Shown: positions 40,107 to 50,210, counted from the first letter of the stretch. The stretch: DNA of 64,000 nucleotides from Serratia marcescens (GCF_001902635.1 NZ_MJAO01000001.1:1-64000), one strand, 5' to 3'. Made by a program: numbers and translations. Notes: generated by a model not told the origin, from the sequence alone.

Positions 40107-41111
40107 ATGCCGTTGTCATTTCCCCGATTGAGCTTCAGCCGCTTCGGCGATCCCGCTCAGGTGTTGGCACTGCAGCAGGCGAGCAAACCGCCACTGCGTC
40201 CCGGCCAGCTGCTGCTGCAGATGCGCTATGCTCCGATCAATCCTTCCGACCTGATCCCGATTCACGGCCAATACGCGCATCGCATCGCCCTGCCGCAGGT
40301 GCCGGGGTATGAAGGCGTAGGCGTTATCGTCGATCCGCAGAGCGGGCGCTCGACCGATCGGCGTGCACTGGCGGTGGCGGGCGACGGCAGTTGGCAAACC
40401 TTCGTCACGCTGCCTGAAGACCGAACGATCTGGGTGCCGGACGACATCGACGACGCCGACGCGGCGCAAATCTATATCAATCCGCTCACCTGCTGGGTGC
40501 TGTTGACGCAATGGCTGTCGCTCAACGCCGGCGACGTGCTGCTGCTTAACGGCGGCGGCTCCGCCGTTAGCCTGCTGCTGGCGCAACTGACGGCGCTGCG
40601 CGGCATTCGCCTGGCGGTTGTGGTGCGCAACGCCGCTCATCGTCAGGCGCTGCTGGCCGCCGGTGCGTGGCGCGTTATCGAGGCGCCGCAGCTGGCGCAA
40701 ATGACAAATTTTGGCGCACGGGCGGCCATCGACTGCATCGGCGGAGAAGACGGGCTGCTGCTGGCGCGGGCGGTTCGCAGCGGCGGCGATTTCGTGGCGC
40801 TGGGTCTGCTGGGCGGTCACCAGGTGGACTGGCGGCGCGTGGTGGACGAATTGAAGCTGCGCGCTTCGCTGTTCCACCTGCGTAAATGGAATGCGCAGGC
40901 GGCGCCGGCGCAGTGGCAGACGGCGTTTTATCAGCTATTCCAGCTGCTGCGGCGCGGCCAGCTGGCGCTGCGCCCGCCCGCCGCGATTTATCCGTTGCAT
41001 CGTTATACCGCCGCACTGCAACACGCAGCCCAGCCTGGCTTAGCTGGCAAAATCTTTCTCACTCCGGCGATGCCGGAGGCTGGCGCGGCGGACGGCCATC
41101 TCCCAGGATAG
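40107..41111 (+). CDS. Zinc-independent MDR family oxidoreductase
   Basis: This 334-residue medium-chain dehydrogenase/reductase has the N-terminal PGQLLLQMRYAPINPSDLIP and VPGYEGVGVIVD segments. The nucleotide-binding segment reads LLNGGGSAVSLLLAQL, a variant of the usual AxxGxVG. Zinc ligands are absent, which places it with quinone or 2-enoyl reductases (MECR-like). It is probably co-transcribed with yceO. Its last 53 bases overlap the end of tqsA on the other strand. Confidence 0.82.
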   Translation: MPLSFPRLSFSRFGDPAQVLALQQASKPPLRPGQLLLQMRYAPINPSDLIPIHGQYAHRIALPQVPGYEGVGVIVDPQSGRSTDRRALAVAGDGSWQTFVTLPEDRTIWVPDDIDDADAAQIYINPLTCWVLLTQWLSLNAGDVLLLNGGGSAVSLLLAQLTALRGIRLAVVVRNAAHRQALLAAGAWRVIEAPQLAQMTNFGARAAIDCIGGEDGLLLARAVRSGGDFVALGLLGGHQVDWRRVVDELKLRASLFHLRKWNAQAAPAQWQTAFYQLFQLLRRGQLALRPPAAIYPLHRYTAALQHAAQPGLAGKIFLTPAMPEAGAADGHLPG

Positions 41112-42117
41112 CCGCCAGCCGATAACCGCCCTCGGTGGTCTCCAACGCGATGCGGGCGACGATCGTCAGCGGCACCGACAGCAGCATACCCACCGGGCCG
41201 AGCAGCCAGCCCCAAAAGATCAGTGACAGGAACACCACCAGCGTCGACAGCCCCAACCCGCGTCCCATCACTCGCGGTTCGAGGATATTGCCGATCACCA
41301 TGTTGATCGCGATAAAGCCGCCCGCCACCACCAGCGCGTCGCCCAGCCCGTTGAACAACAGCGCCTGAATCAGCGGCGGAATGGCCGCCAACACCGAGCC
41401 GATGTTGGGAATATAGTTGAGCAGAAACGCCAGCAACCCCCAGATAAAGGCGAAGCGCACGCCGACCGCCGCCAGGAAGATCCAGACGATCACCCCGGTG
41501 GCCAGGCTAATGACGGTTTTAATCACCAGATAGCGCGTCACGCCGTCCAACGCCCGCCGAATCGCGGCAAGGCCCTCGTTCGGCTTATCCAACGCCTGTT
41601 GTAGCTTAAAAGGCAGCAGCTGCACTTCGAACAGCATGAACACCACGGTCATCAACAACAGGAAGACGTTGGTCATCGCGCCGGACAAATGCCCCAGCAT
41701 GCGGGTGACCAGATTCATCGCCGCGCTGGGATCGACATACTGCAGCATCGCTTCGCTGGAGAGGCTGATATTGAAACGACCGGCATAATGCTGCAGCTCG
41801 CGCAGCTTCTCAATCATCATGCCGCGGTACTGCGGTAGCGAACGGGCGAACTCATTCAGCGAAGCGCCCAGCATGCCGATAAGCAGCATCACGGCCACAA
41901 TCACCGCAGTCACCAGCAGCGTCACCCCGACGATACGCGGTATGCGCTTGCGCTCCAGCATCGCCACCAGCGGGTTCAGCACTATGGCGAGAAACACCGC
42001 CAGTAAAAACGGCACCACGATGTCAGCGGCGGCTTTCACCCCGGCCAGGATGATCACCAGCATCGCCAGCAGAATGGCCAGGCGCAGGCTGCTGTCGGTT
42101 ACACGGGTTCGGCCCAT
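41059..42117 (-). CDS. tqsA: AI-2E family transporter TqsA
   Basis: This 352-residue inner-membrane protein of the AI-2E/PerM family has seven or eight helices. The C-terminal signature NYIPNIGSVLAAIPPLIQAL and GNILEPRVMGRGLGLSTLVV is nearly identical to E. coli TqsA, which exports autoinducer-2 and so affects biofilm. It is convergent and overlapping with the MDR gene. Confidence 0.92.
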   Translation of the reverse strand: MGRTRVTDSSLRLAILLAMLVIILAGVKAAADIVVPFLLAVFLAIVLNPLVAMLERKRIPRIVGVTLLVTAVIVAVMLLIGMLGASLNEFARSLPQYRGMMIEKLRELQHYAGRFNISLSSEAMLQYVDPSAAMNLVTRMLGHLSGAMTNVFLLLMTVVFMLFEVQLLPFKLQQALDKPNEGLAAIRRALDGVTRYLVIKTVISLATGVIVWIFLAAVGVRFAFIWGLLAFLLNYIPNIGSVLAAIPPLIQALLFNGLGDALVVAGGFIAINMVIGNILEPRVMGRGLGLSTLVVFLSLIFWGWLLGPVGMLLSVPLTIVARIALETTEGGYRLAAILGDGRPPRQPPASPE

Positions 42118-42558
42118 GACGTTTCCTTGTTATTTCACTGGGTTAACCGGCCCCACGGAGCCGCCTCTTGGCGCTCATGGTAGCAAAATCCGCCGCCGCG
42201 CCGCAGGAAATTTAGCGCAACCGTTCGACAAAATTAATCTTTCTGCCCTACTGTTCGCCGCGAGAAATACGCATAACGTTTGCCAACGAATCATTCCGCC
42301 AGGCAATTCATGGTGATTTACGTAAAATGACAAAAGCTGACATTAATAGATAATAAGCCTAATTTTCAACAACTAGCAATAACTTTGCATTCGCGAAACA
42401 ATATCATCTTCAACGATTTATCTGATTAATTACGAGCATCTCAAACAAATTCACTGACTAATATTTCAAAGGAGTAACATAGTTAAATTTATTATTGATT
42501 TTATGTTTCCTAAAGTTTAATTATTGCAGCCAGCCAATCGGTAAACGAAGGAAACAGG
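42118..42558. other. AT-rich intergenic region between tqsA and yceJ
   Basis: This 441-base gap between divergent genes is clearly more AT-rich than its surroundings from about 42300 on. It holds the promoters of both genes. A good ribosome-site-like AAAGGAG at 42468-42474 is followed by ATA and a short open stretch but no standard start codon. No gene is called. Confidence 0.55.
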
Positions 42559-43113
42559 ATGCTCTGGAAAAATACCGCCGATCGTTTCGGCCATGTGTCA
42601 GTGTTGATTCACTGGCTGGTGGCACTGACGGTATACGGCATGTTCGCACTCGGCCTGTGGATGGTCACGCTGGGCTATTACGACGTCTGGTACCACCAGG
42701 CGCCGGAGATCCACAAAAGCATCGGCGCACTGCTGTTCATCGTGATGGTGATCCGCGTGATCTGGCGCTTTGTCTCGCCACCGCCCAAACCGCTGGCCAG
42801 CTATGGCCGCCTCACCCGCATCAGTGCCATCCTCGCGCATCTGGCGCTGTACGCAGTGCTGTTCGGCATTCTGATCAGCGGCTATCTGATCTCCACCGCC
42901 GATGGCCAACCGATCAGCGTGTTCGGCTGGTTCGACGTGCCCGCCACCGTCACCGGCATGGCGGAGCAAGCCGACACCGCCGGCACCATTCACCTTTACC
43001 TGGCCTGGGCCGTGGTAGTGCTTTCGGTACTGCATGGCTTGGCTGCGCTTAAACATCACTTTATCGATCGTGATGTCACTTTGAAACGGATGCTGGGTAG
43101 CAGCGCCGATTAA
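42559..43113 (+). CDS. yceJ: Cytochrome b561 family protein YceJ
   Basis: This 184-residue four-helix membrane cytochrome has heme-ligand histidines in [38 protein letters not shown] and [20 protein letters not shown]. The C-terminus [16 protein letters not shown] is the conserved YceJ tail. It is encoded 23 bases before yceI, as in E. coli, and may hand electrons to periplasmic partners. Confidence 0.94.
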   Translation: MLWKNTADRFGHVSVLIHWLVALTVYGMFALGLWMVTLGYYDVWYHQAPEIHKSIGALLFIVMVIRVIWRFVSPPPKPLASYGRLTRISAILAHLALYAVLFGILISGYLISTADGQPISVFGWFDVPATVTGMAEQADTAGTIHLYLAWAVVVLSVLHGLAALKHHFIDRDVTLKRMLGSSAD

Positions 43114-43136
43114 CCTTTGGATTTATGGAGATAGCT

Positions 43137-43715
43137 ATGTTGAAAAAGACCGTATTGGGCCTGACCGCAGGCGCCCTGCTGCTGAGCGCCGGTTCCGCAC
43201 TGGCGGCGAACTATAAAATCGACAAACAGGGCCAACACGCCTTTATTGAATTCCGCATCCAGCACCTGGGTTACAGCTGGCTGTACGGCAGCTTTAAAGA
43301 CTTCGACGGCGGCTTTACCTTCGACGAACAAGATCCGTCCAAGGACAAGGTCAACGTGACCATCAATACCGCCAGCGTCGACACCAACCACGCCGAGCGC
43401 GACAAACACCTGCGCAGCGCCGAGTTCCTCAACGTAGAGAAGAACAAGCAGGCCAAGTTTGAATCCACCGAAGTGAAGAAAAACGGCGACGGTTATGCGG
43501 TGGTCGGCAACCTGACGCTGAACGGCGTCACCAAACCGGTCACGCTGGACGCCAAGCTGATTGGCCAGGGCAACGATCCGTGGGGCGGTTACCGCGCCGG
43601 CTTTGAAGCCAACGGCAAGATCAAGTTGAAAGATTTCGGCATCACCACCGATCTGGGCCCGGCGTCACAAGACGTTGAGCTGATCATCTCCGTAGAAGGC
43701 GTGCGCGAGAAATAA
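43137..43715 (+). CDS. yceI: Periplasmic YceI-like lipid-binding protein
   Basis: This 192-residue protein has a signal peptide ([14 protein letters not shown], AxA cleavage) and a lipocalin-like YceI domain ([40 protein letters not shown]). Family members bind polyisoprenoids or quinone-like ligands. ATG 43137 has GGAG six bases upstream; the ATG twelve bases earlier lacks one. It follows the cytochrome yceJ and is probably part of the same redox or lipid system. Confidence 0.95.
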   Translation: MLKKTVLGLTAGALLLSAGSALAANYKIDKQGQHAFIEFRIQHLGYSWLYGSFKDFDGGFTFDEQDPSKDKVNVTINTASVDTNHAERDKHLRSAEFLNVEKNKQAKFESTEVKKNGDGYAVVGNLTLNGVTKPVTLDAKLIGQGNDPWGGYRAGFEANGKIKLKDFGITTDLGPASQDVELIISVEGVREK

Positions 43716-43719
43716 AAAA

Positions 43720-43743
43720 AAGCCCGGCTTGGCGGCCGGGCTT
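43720..43743. terminator. Terminator between yceI and trhO
   Basis: AAGCCCGGC/GCCGGGCTT has an A/T run that gives a strong T tail on the minus strand, so it mainly serves trhO while helping to end yceI. Confidence 0.87.
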
Positions 43744-43758
43744 CTCATATCCTCAGGC

Positions 43759-44826
43759 TCAGCGGGCTGGGCCTTCTTCTTCCGGTGCCGGAATGTGCAT
43801 CGTGGTCTGCAACAGCCCTTTCGACTTATTGAAGATCTTGACGCCGTTTTCACGGCCTGCGCGGCGCGCGCGCTGCTCTTCGCGCGGCAACTTCAGCTCT
43901 TCGCGGCAAATCTCGCTGCAACACCCTTCGAATTTGGCGGCACAGCTCGGGCACTGAATGAACAGCAGATGACAACCGTCGTTTTTGCAGTTGGTGTGGG
44001 TGTCGCACGGCGCACCGCACTGGTGGCAGTTGGCGATCACATCGTCGGAGATACGCTCGCCCATGCGCTCATCGAACACGAAGTTTTTGCCGATAAACTT
44101 CAGCGGCAGCCCCTGCTCTTTCGCTTTGCGGGTGTACTCGATGATCCCGCCTTCCACGTGGTAGATGTTCTTAAAACCGTTGTGCAGCATATAGGCGCTG
44201 GCTTTTTCACAGCGAATGCCACCGGTGCAGTACATGACGATATTCTTGTCTTTGCTGTCCTGCAACATCTCCACCGCCATCGGCAGCTGATCGCGGAAGG
44301 TATCCGACGGCACTTCGATGGCGTTCTCAAAGTGGCCGACTTCATACTCGTAGTGGTTGCGCATATCGACGAACACCGTATTCGGATCGTCGATCATCTG
44401 ATTGACGCGATCGGCCTGCAGATACTCGCCCACGTTGCTCGGATCGAAGCTCTGGTCATCGATGCCGTCGGCCACGATGCGCTCGCGCACCTTGAGACGC
44501 AGCACCCAGAAGGATTTGCCGTCGTCTTCCAGCGCGATATTCAGGCGTACCTGATCCAGCGCCGGATGCGAGGCGAACAGCGCGGCTTTGAACGCGTCGA
44601 AGTTATGCTGCGGCACGCTGATCTGCGCGTTGATACCCTCTTTCGCCACGTAGATGCGGCCGAACACCTTCAGTTTTTCGAACTGAACGTACAGGCTGTC
44701 GCGAAACGCTTTGGGATCGGTGATGGAGAAGTATTTGTAAAAAGAAACTGTGGTGCGCGGCTCGGTTTCCGCCAGCATGCGCGCCTTCAGTTCCTCGTTA
44801 GAAATTCGGTTATGTAACACTGGCAT
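43759..44826 (-). CDS. trhO: tRNA uridine(34) hydroxylase TrhO
   Basis: This 355-residue rhodanese-family protein (YceA) hydroxylates U34 of certain tRNAs using prephenate-independent oxygen chemistry. The rhodanese active-site cysteine is in [16 protein letters not shown] (about residue 181), preceded by [15 protein letters not shown]. The C-terminus adds a cysteine-rich segment ([23 protein letters not shown]), probably zinc-binding. It matches the family length. Confidence 0.95.
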   Translation of the reverse strand: MPVLHNRISNEELKARMLAETEPRTTVSFYKYFSITDPKAFRDSLYVQFEKLKVFGRIYVAKEGINAQISVPQHNFDAFKAALFASHPALDQVRLNIALEDDGKSFWVLRLKVRERIVADGIDDQSFDPSNVGEYLQADRVNQMIDDPNTVFVDMRNHYEYEVGHFENAIEVPSDTFRDQLPMAVEMLQDSKDKNIVMYCTGGIRCEKASAYMLHNGFKNIYHVEGGIIEYTRKAKEQGLPLKFIGKNFVFDERMGERISDDVIANCHQCGAPCDTHTNCKNDGCHLLFIQCPSCAAKFEGCCSEICREELKLPREEQRARRAGRENGVKIFNKSKGLLQTTMHIPAPEEEGPAR

Positions 44827-44944
44827 GGTGTACTTTCCTGTCTTTCGGGAGGTGACTGATTACTGCGCGCAGGCGGCCAGCCCGCGCGCGGCGCACATCA
44901 TACCCGAAAAACCGCCGCAGCGCAGCCCTGACGCACGCGCCCGT

Positions 44945-45106
44945 TCAGCGCCCGCCGCCGCATTCGGTCAACGCGGAGGCCGCTATGCCGGCCGCCATCA
45001 TCACGCCGGCGATCGCCAACACGGCGTTCACCTGCAGATGCGCGCCCACGCTGCCGACCAAAGCCCCCAAAACCAACAACCCCGCACTTCCCCATGACGC
45101 CAACAT
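44945..45106 (-). CDS. Small hydrophobic membrane protein
   Basis: This 53-residue ORF begins MLASWGSAGLLVLGALVGSV and contains two glycine/alanine-rich hydrophobic segments separated by GAHLQ, ending TECGGGR. AGGAG lies seven bases before the ATG, an excellent ribosome site. It sits 118 bases upstream of trhO in the same direction. I do not recognise a family; it looks like a two-helix inner-membrane protein. Confidence 0.68.
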   Translation of the reverse strand: MLASWGSAGLLVLGALVGSVGAHLQVNAVLAIAGVMMAAGIAASALTECGGGR

Positions 45107-45233
45107 ATTTTTCTCCTGCATAATTACCCGGCCATGATATCGCCATCGCCTCCCGCCGCTTTATCATTTCGCGGGAAATTTTGTTGAAAAATCCGTCACC
45201 TGATGCATATTTAACGCCGAAAAGAGGCTTTTA

Positions 45234-45389
45234 ATGCGCTGTGTTTTCCCGGAGCGCGAGAAAAATGCCACAATAGTCGCTAACCAAACGGCAGAAACCA
45301 ACCTTGCGGCCGAGCACACCCGGCTGCCAGACCATGCTATGACTCTGTCATTACACTTAAACAACCGTATTCAAACAGAGAACCCATGA
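45234..45389 (+). CDS. Candidate 51-codon upstream ORF overlapping lpxL
   Basis: The ORF begins [25 protein letters not shown] lies six bases before its ATG, and its TGA stop overlaps the lpxL ATG (ATGA), a classic coupling layout. No domain is recognisable. It may be a real small protein, a leader that couples translation into lpxL, or chance; a promoter inside it would exclude it. Confidence 0.4.
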   Translation: MRCVFPEREKNATIVANQTAETNLAAEHTRLPDHAMTLSLHLNNRIQTENP

Positions 45390-46306
45390 CTCAAGTTCCT
45401 ACTTTCGATCGCTCTTTATTGCACCCACGCTACTGGCTGACCTGGCTGGGCATCGGCTCGCTGTATCTGCTGGTTCTGCTGCCTTATCCCGTCATCTACT
45501 GGCTTGGCACTTCGATCGGGCGATTTTCCATGCGCTTTCTTAAACGGCGCGTCGCTATCGCCCAGCGCAACCTGGAACTCTGCTTTCCCGACATGCCGCA
45601 GGCAGAGCGTGATGCGCTGGTGGTAAAGAATTTCGAATCGGTCGGCATGGGGCTGTTTGAAACCGGTATGGCGTGGTTCTGGCCCAACTGGCGCATCGAG
45701 CGCTGGTTCAAGGTCAGCGGCCTGGAGCATATCCAACAAGCGCGCGACAACCATCAGGGTGTGTTACTGATCGGCCTGCACTTTTTGACGCTGGAGCTGG
45801 GTGCGCGCATCTTCGGTATTCACAATCCGGGCATCGGCGTTTATCGCCCGCACGACAACAAGCTGATGGATTGGCTGCAAACCTGGGGACGCATGCGCTC
45901 CAACAAATCGATGCTGGACCGTAAGGACGTCAAAGGCATGATCCGCGCGCTGAAACAGGGTGACATTATCTGGTATGCGCCGGATCACGACTACGGCCCG
46001 CGCAGCAGCGTCTTCGCGCCGCTGTTCGCCGTGGACAAAGCCGCCACCACCACCGGCAGTTACGTGCTGGTGCGGATGGGCAAACCGGCGATCATTCCGT
46101 TCACCCCACGCCGCCTGCCGGACGGCAAAGGCTATGAACTGATCATGCAGCCGGCGGTGGAAAACTTCCCGCTGGATAACGAACTCGAGGCCGCGGCCTT
46201 TATGAATAAAGTGGTGGAAAAAGAGATCCTGATGGCGCCGGATCAATACATGTGGCTGCACCGCCGTTTCAAGACCCGCCCAGAAGGCGAGCCTTCGTTG
46301 TACTGA
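45386..46306 (+). CDS. lpxL: Lauroyl-Kdo2-lipid IVA acyltransferase LpxL
   Basis: This inner-membrane acyltransferase (306 residues, E. coli HtrB 306) adds the secondary laurate to lipid A from acyl-ACP. One N-terminal membrane segment is followed by the catalytic HxxxxE motif in [16 protein letters not shown] (about residue 132) and the substrate segment [17 protein letters not shown]. The flanking genes trhO and mdtG are as in E. coli. Confidence 0.96.
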   Translation: MTQVPTFDRSLLHPRYWLTWLGIGSLYLLVLLPYPVIYWLGTSIGRFSMRFLKRRVAIAQRNLELCFPDMPQAERDALVVKNFESVGMGLFETGMAWFWPNWRIERWFKVSGLEHIQQARDNHQGVLLIGLHFLTLELGARIFGIHNPGIGVYRPHDNKLMDWLQTWGRMRSNKSMLDRKDVKGMIRALKQGDIIWYAPDHDYGPRSSVFAPLFAVDKAATTTGSYVLVRMGKPAIIPFTPRRLPDGKGYELIMQPAVENFPLDNELEAAAFMNKVVEKEILMAPDQYMWLHRRFKTRPEGEPSLY

Positions 46307-46312
46307 GCAAAC

Positions 46313-46336
46313 AAACCCGCCGCCGGCGGGTTTTTT
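46313..46336 (+). terminator. lpxL terminator
   Basis: AACCCGCC/GGCGGGTT with a three-base loop and six T lies directly after the lpxL stop. Confidence 0.9.
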
Positions 46337-46407
46337 ATTGCGCCCCCCTTGAGAATCGACGGCGAGGGTGGGATGGTAAAGCCTTTCCCGCCCCCCCTGG
46401 AGACGTT

Positions 46408-46692
46408 ATGTACATTGTGAGCCTGACCTACCATCGCCCGATCGCCGAAGTCGACAGCCACCTTGACGGGCATATCGCCTGGCTGAAGAAATATTTTCAG
46501 GACGGCACCTTCGTCGCCTCCGGCCGCAAGAATCCCCGCAGCGGCGGCGTGATCCTGGCCAAGGGCATCGAGCGCGCTCGGCTGGACGCCATCCTGGCCG
46601 AAGATCCGTTCAACGCCGTGGCCCACTACGAGGTCACCGACTTTAACGCCACCACCACCGCCGCCGGTTTCGAAGCGCTGGCCGGACTATAA
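46408..46692 (+). CDS. YciI-like (YCII domain) protein
   Basis: This 94-residue protein has the YCII dimeric ferredoxin-like fold (MYIVSLTYHRPIAEVDSHLD ... HIAWLKKYFQDGTFVASG). The conserved histidine/aspartate pair of the family (EVDSHLDGHIAWL) is present. CTGGAG lies upstream of the ATG. The frame open from 46252 overlaps lpxL and is not coding there. Its function is unknown. Confidence 0.83.
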   Translation: MYIVSLTYHRPIAEVDSHLDGHIAWLKKYFQDGTFVASGRKNPRSGGVILAKGIERARLDAILAEDPFNAVAHYEVTDFNATTTAAGFEALAGL

Positions 46693-46704
46693 AACGCTGT
46701 AAAT

Positions 46705-46724
46705 TCCGCGCGCTAAGCGCGGAA
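46705..46724. repeat. GC-rich palindrome before mdtG
   Basis: TTCCGCGC-GCTA-AGCGCGGAA-like dyad (8-bp stem) lies 13 bases after the YciI-like stop. It lacks a T run and is probably a 3'-end hairpin. Confidence 0.45.
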
Positions 46725-46891
46725 TAAGGTTTAAACGCCATTTTTAAAACTTTATTTCATTTTTCACTCTATTTCCGCCCCCTCGTTTGCCGTTGCCGCG
46801 CCTGCGGCGCATACTTATCAGGCTAACTTTCACGTTTTGCCCCTTCATCATGCCGCCGGCAAAACGCGTCACCTTTCGGCAGTGGACATGT

Positions 46892-48130
46892 ATGGCTTCG
46901 GCATCAGAACCCGTTAACTGGAAACGTAACCTTTTCGTCGCCTGGCTGGGATGCTTTCTCACCGGCGCCGCCTTCAGCCTGGTCATGCCTTTTCTGCCGC
47001 TGTACGTCGAGACGCTGGGGGTTACCGGCCATCAGGCACTCAACATGTGGTCCGGCCTGCTGTTCAGCATCACCTTCCTGTTTTCCGCTATCGCTGCGCC
47101 GTTTTGGGGTGCCCTGGCCGATCGACGCGGCCGTAAACTGATGCTGCTGCGCTCGGCGTTGGGCATGGCTATCGTGATGGTGCTGATGGGCATGGCGCAG
47201 ACGATCTGGCAGTTTCTCGCGCTGCGTGCGGTGCTGGGGCTGCTCGGGGGATTCATTCCCAACGCCAACGCGCTGATCGCCACCCAGGTGCCGCGCAACC
47301 GCAGCGGCTGGGCGCTGGGAACCCTTTCTACCGGCGGCGTCGGCGGCGCGCTGGTCGGCCCACTGATCGGCGGCCTGTTGGCCGACCTGTACGGCCTGCG
47401 CCCGGTGTTTTATATCACCGCTGCGGTGTTATTCACCTGCTTCGTGCTGACGCTGCTGTATGTCAAAGAGCAATTCACGCCGGTGCCAAAACGCGACATG
47501 CTGCATGCGCGGCAGGTGTTCGCCTCGCTGAAGAACCCTAAACTGGTGCTCAGCCTGTTCGTCACCACCATGATCATTCAGATCGCCACCGGCTCGATTG
47601 CACCGATCCTGACGCTGTACGTGCGCGATCTGGCCGGCGAAACCCATAACCTGGCGTTTATCAGCGGGCTGATCGCCTCGGTACCCGGCGTCGCGGCATT
47701 GATGAGCGCCCCACGGCTGGGCAAGCTGGGCGATCGCATCGGCCCGGAACGCATCCTGGTGTTTATGCTGATCGTCTCGGTGCTGCTGCTGATCCCGATG
47801 GCGTTCGTGCAAACGCCGTGGCAGCTCGGCGTACTGCGCTTTCTGCTGGGGGCCGCCGACGGCGCGCTACTGCCGGCGGTGCAGACGCTGTTGATCTACA
47901 ACAGCACCAATCAGGTGGCCGGCCGCATCTTCAGCTACAACCAATCGTTCCGCGACATCGGCAACGTCAGCGGCCCGCTGCTCGGTGCGGCGGTTTCCGC
48001 CGGCTACGGTTTCCGCGCAGTGTTCGGTATCACCGCGCTGGTGGTATTGTTCAACGCCGGCTATTCCTGGTGGTGTCTACGGCGGCGATCGAACTACATG
48101 CGGGAAGACACGCTGCAGGAAGAACAATAG
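46892..48130 (+). CDS. mdtG: MFS drug efflux protein MdtG
   Basis: This 412-residue twelve-helix MFS exporter (E. coli 408) carries [20 protein letters not shown], the MFS loop [19 protein letters not shown] and [23 protein letters not shown] 46892 matches the family start NWKRNL within eight residues; the frame extends upstream to 46787 without support. E. coli MdtG gives fosfomycin and deoxycholate tolerance and is MarA/SoxS-regulated. Confidence 0.94.
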   Translation: MASASEPVNWKRNLFVAWLGCFLTGAAFSLVMPFLPLYVETLGVTGHQALNMWSGLLFSITFLFSAIAAPFWGALADRRGRKLMLLRSALGMAIVMVLMGMAQTIWQFLALRAVLGLLGGFIPNANALIATQVPRNRSGWALGTLSTGGVGGALVGPLIGGLLADLYGLRPVFYITAAVLFTCFVLTLLYVKEQFTPVPKRDMLHARQVFASLKNPKLVLSLFVTTMIIQIATGSIAPILTLYVRDLAGETHNLAFISGLIASVPGVAALMSAPRLGKLGDRIGPERILVFMLIVSVLLLIPMAFVQTPWQLGVLRFLLGAADGALLPAVQTLLIYNSTNQVAGRIFSYNQSFRDIGNVSGPLLGAAVSAGYGFRAVFGITALVVLFNAGYSWWCLRRRSNYMREDTLQEEQ

Positions 48131-48604
48131 CCGCATTTATCGCCAGTTTTCGCCGTTGGCCGGATCAACGGCGTGTTTCCCCTACTTTTAATAATGCTTC
48201 CTTCAGGAGTGCGAATTTTCGCCACACCCAGAACAACCTCATCTCAACATATTGTTTATCAATAACTTATTAACTTTCAGCGCATAAAACCCGCTGTCAA
48301 TCATATTCCCGCCACAACCAACAGAAAAACCAGAAAAGGAGATGCCTGTCGACTTTTCGTCTAAAAAATGGGATACAGGTACTAGACAAAACCAACGACC
48401 AGTTATCAAATGGTTAAATAATATCACGCCAGATGTGAACCATCGGCCAAGTGAAGAAAAGGTCAGCACGCTTTCCACGGTTTATCAGCGTTGCAGCCGC
48501 AGTTTTGTCGGGTAATCCGCATTGGGCGGATCGCCTTCATTAAATACACATACATACCACAGTACGGGCTGCAGCCTTGCAGCGCCTTTTATTGGGAAAT
48601 CGTT
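48131..48604. other. Lower-GC intergenic region upstream of the peptide transporter
   Basis: This 474-base gap has visibly more A and T than the flanking genes. It contains a 57-codon plus-strand ORF (48342-48515, MPVDFSSKKWDTGTRQ onward). GGAG directly abuts its ATG with no spacer, which is poor for initiation. A minus-strand frame (48239-48478) is also open. Neither has a recognisable domain, so no gene is called. The last 100 bases should hold the promoter of the transporter. Confidence 0.5.
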
Positions 48605-50158
48605 ATGCAATCCTCTGTCAATAAGTCAGAAAGCCGGACCTTCTTCGGCCATCCCTATCCGCTGGGTTCTCTGTTCTTCACCGAAATGTGGGAGCGCTTT
48701 TCGTTCTACGGCATCCGTCCGCTGCTGATCCTGTTTATGGCCGCCACCGTATACGACGGCGGCCTGGGCCTGGCGCGTGAGAACGCTTCGGCGATCGTCG
48801 GCATTTTCGCCGGCAGCATGTACCTGGCGGCATTGCCGGGCGGCTGGCTGGCAGACAACTGGCTCGGCCAACGCAAGGCCGTCTGGTACGGTTCGATCCT
48901 GATCGCCCTCGGCCACCTGTCTATCGCCCTGTCCGCAGTGATGGGCACCAACCTGTTCTTTATCGGCCTGATGTTCATCGTGCTCGGTTCCGGCCTGTTC
49001 AAGACCTGTATCTCGGTGATGGTCGGCACGCTGTACAAGAAAGGCGATGCGCGTCGTGACGGCGGTTTCTCGCTGTTCTACATGGGCATCAACATCGGTT
49101 CGTTCATCGCCCCGCTGATCTCCGGCTGGCTGATCAAGTCACATGGCTGGCACTGGGGCTTCGGCATCGGCGGCATCGGGATGCTGGTGGCGCTGGTGAT
49201 CTTCCGCGTGTTTGCCGTACCGGCGATGAAACGCTACGACAGCGAAGTGGGCCTGGACTCCACCTGGAACAGCCCGGTCGCGAAGAAAAAAGGCGTCGGC
49301 GCCTGGCTGTTGGCACTGGCGGCAGGCCTGGTGGCGGTCATCGTGCTGATCGCACAGGGCACCATCGTGATCAAGCCGGTCGAGGTCGCCAGCGTGCTGG
49401 TGTACGTGATCGCCGCCTCGGTCACCCTGTACTTCATCTATCTGTTCGCCTTTGCCGGCCTGAGCCGCAAAGAGCGCGCACGTCTGCTGGTGTGCTTCAT
49501 CCTGCTGATCTCCGCCGCGTTCTTCTGGTCGGCGTTTGAACAGAAACCGACCTCGTTCAACCTGTTCGCCAACGATTACACCAATCGCATGATCGGCGGC
49601 TTCGAGATCCCGGCGGTGTGGTTCCAGTCGATCAACGCCCTGTTCATCATCCTGCTGGCGCCGGTATTCAGCTGGGCCTGGCCTGCACTGGCGCGCAATA
49701 ACGTGCGTCCGAGCAGCATCACCAAGTTCGTTATCGGTATCCTGTGCGCCGCCGGCGGCTTTGGCCTGATGATGCTGGCCGCACAGAACGTGCTGACCAA
49801 CGGCGGTGCCGGCGTATCGCCGCTGTGGCTGGTGGGCAGTATCCTGATGCTGACGCTGGGTGAGCTGTGCCTGAGCCCAATCGGTCTGGCCACCATGACG
49901 CTGCTGGCGCCGGAAAGAATGCGTGGGCAAATGATGGGGCTGTGGTTCTGCGCCAGTGCGCTGGGTAACCTGGCGGCCGGCCTGATCGGTGGTCACGTCA
50001 AGGCCGACCAGCTGGATATGCTGCCGGATCTGTTCGCCCGCTGCTCGATGGCGCTGCTGATCTGCGCCGCCGTACTTATCGTGCTGATCGTGCCGATTCG
50101 CCGCATGCTGGAAAATACCCAGTCCAAAAGCGCGCAGAAACCGGCGACCAACGCCTAA
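48605..50158 (+). CDS. POT family proton-dependent oligopeptide transporter
   Basis: This 517-residue MFS/POT symporter has the POT signature ExxER in LFFTEMWERFSFYGIRPLL (about residue 30), the PTR2 segment GINIGSFIAPLISGWLIKSH and fourteen predicted helices. It imports di- and tripeptides with protons. It is not an orthologue of E. coli DtpA and looks closer to the POT group of other gammaproteobacteria. ATG 48605 starts the conserved part; the frame extension to 48491 is leader. Confidence 0.88.
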   Translation: MQSSVNKSESRTFFGHPYPLGSLFFTEMWERFSFYGIRPLLILFMAATVYDGGLGLARENASAIVGIFAGSMYLAALPGGWLADNWLGQRKAVWYGSILIALGHLSIALSAVMGTNLFFIGLMFIVLGSGLFKTCISVMVGTLYKKGDARRDGGFSLFYMGINIGSFIAPLISGWLIKSHGWHWGFGIGGIGMLVALVIFRVFAVPAMKRYDSEVGLDSTWNSPVAKKKGVGAWLLALAAGLVAVIVLIAQGTIVIKPVEVASVLVYVIAASVTLYFIYLFAFAGLSRKERARLLVCFILLISAAFFWSAFEQKPTSFNLFANDYTNRMIGGFEIPAVWFQSINALFIILLAPVFSWAWPALARNNVRPSSITKFVIGILCAAGGFGLMMLAAQNVLTNGGAGVSPLWLVGSILMLTLGELCLSPIGLATMTLLAPERMRGQMMGLWFCASALGNLAAGLIGGHVKADQLDMLPDLFARCSMALLICAAVLIVLIVPIRRMLENTQSKSAQKPATNA

Positions 50159-50181
50159 CGGATAACCCGTTTTTATCTCGC

Positions 50182-50210
50182 AAACCGGCGCTCAATGCGC
50201 CGGTTTTTTT
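50182..50210. terminator. Bidirectional terminator after the POT gene
   Basis: AAACCGGCGC/GCGCCGGTTT (50182-50191, 50197-50206) with a T run separates the convergent POT and VOC genes. Confidence 0.9.

Noticed and set aside
42468-42520. Short peptide after the AAAGGAG at 42468
   Set aside because: Only an ATA codon stands at the right distance and the open stretch is 13 codons; no standard start.
48239-48478. 79-codon minus-strand ORF in the mdtG-POT gap
   Set aside because: It has no ribosome site, no domain, and the opposite strand is equally open, so it cannot be preferred.
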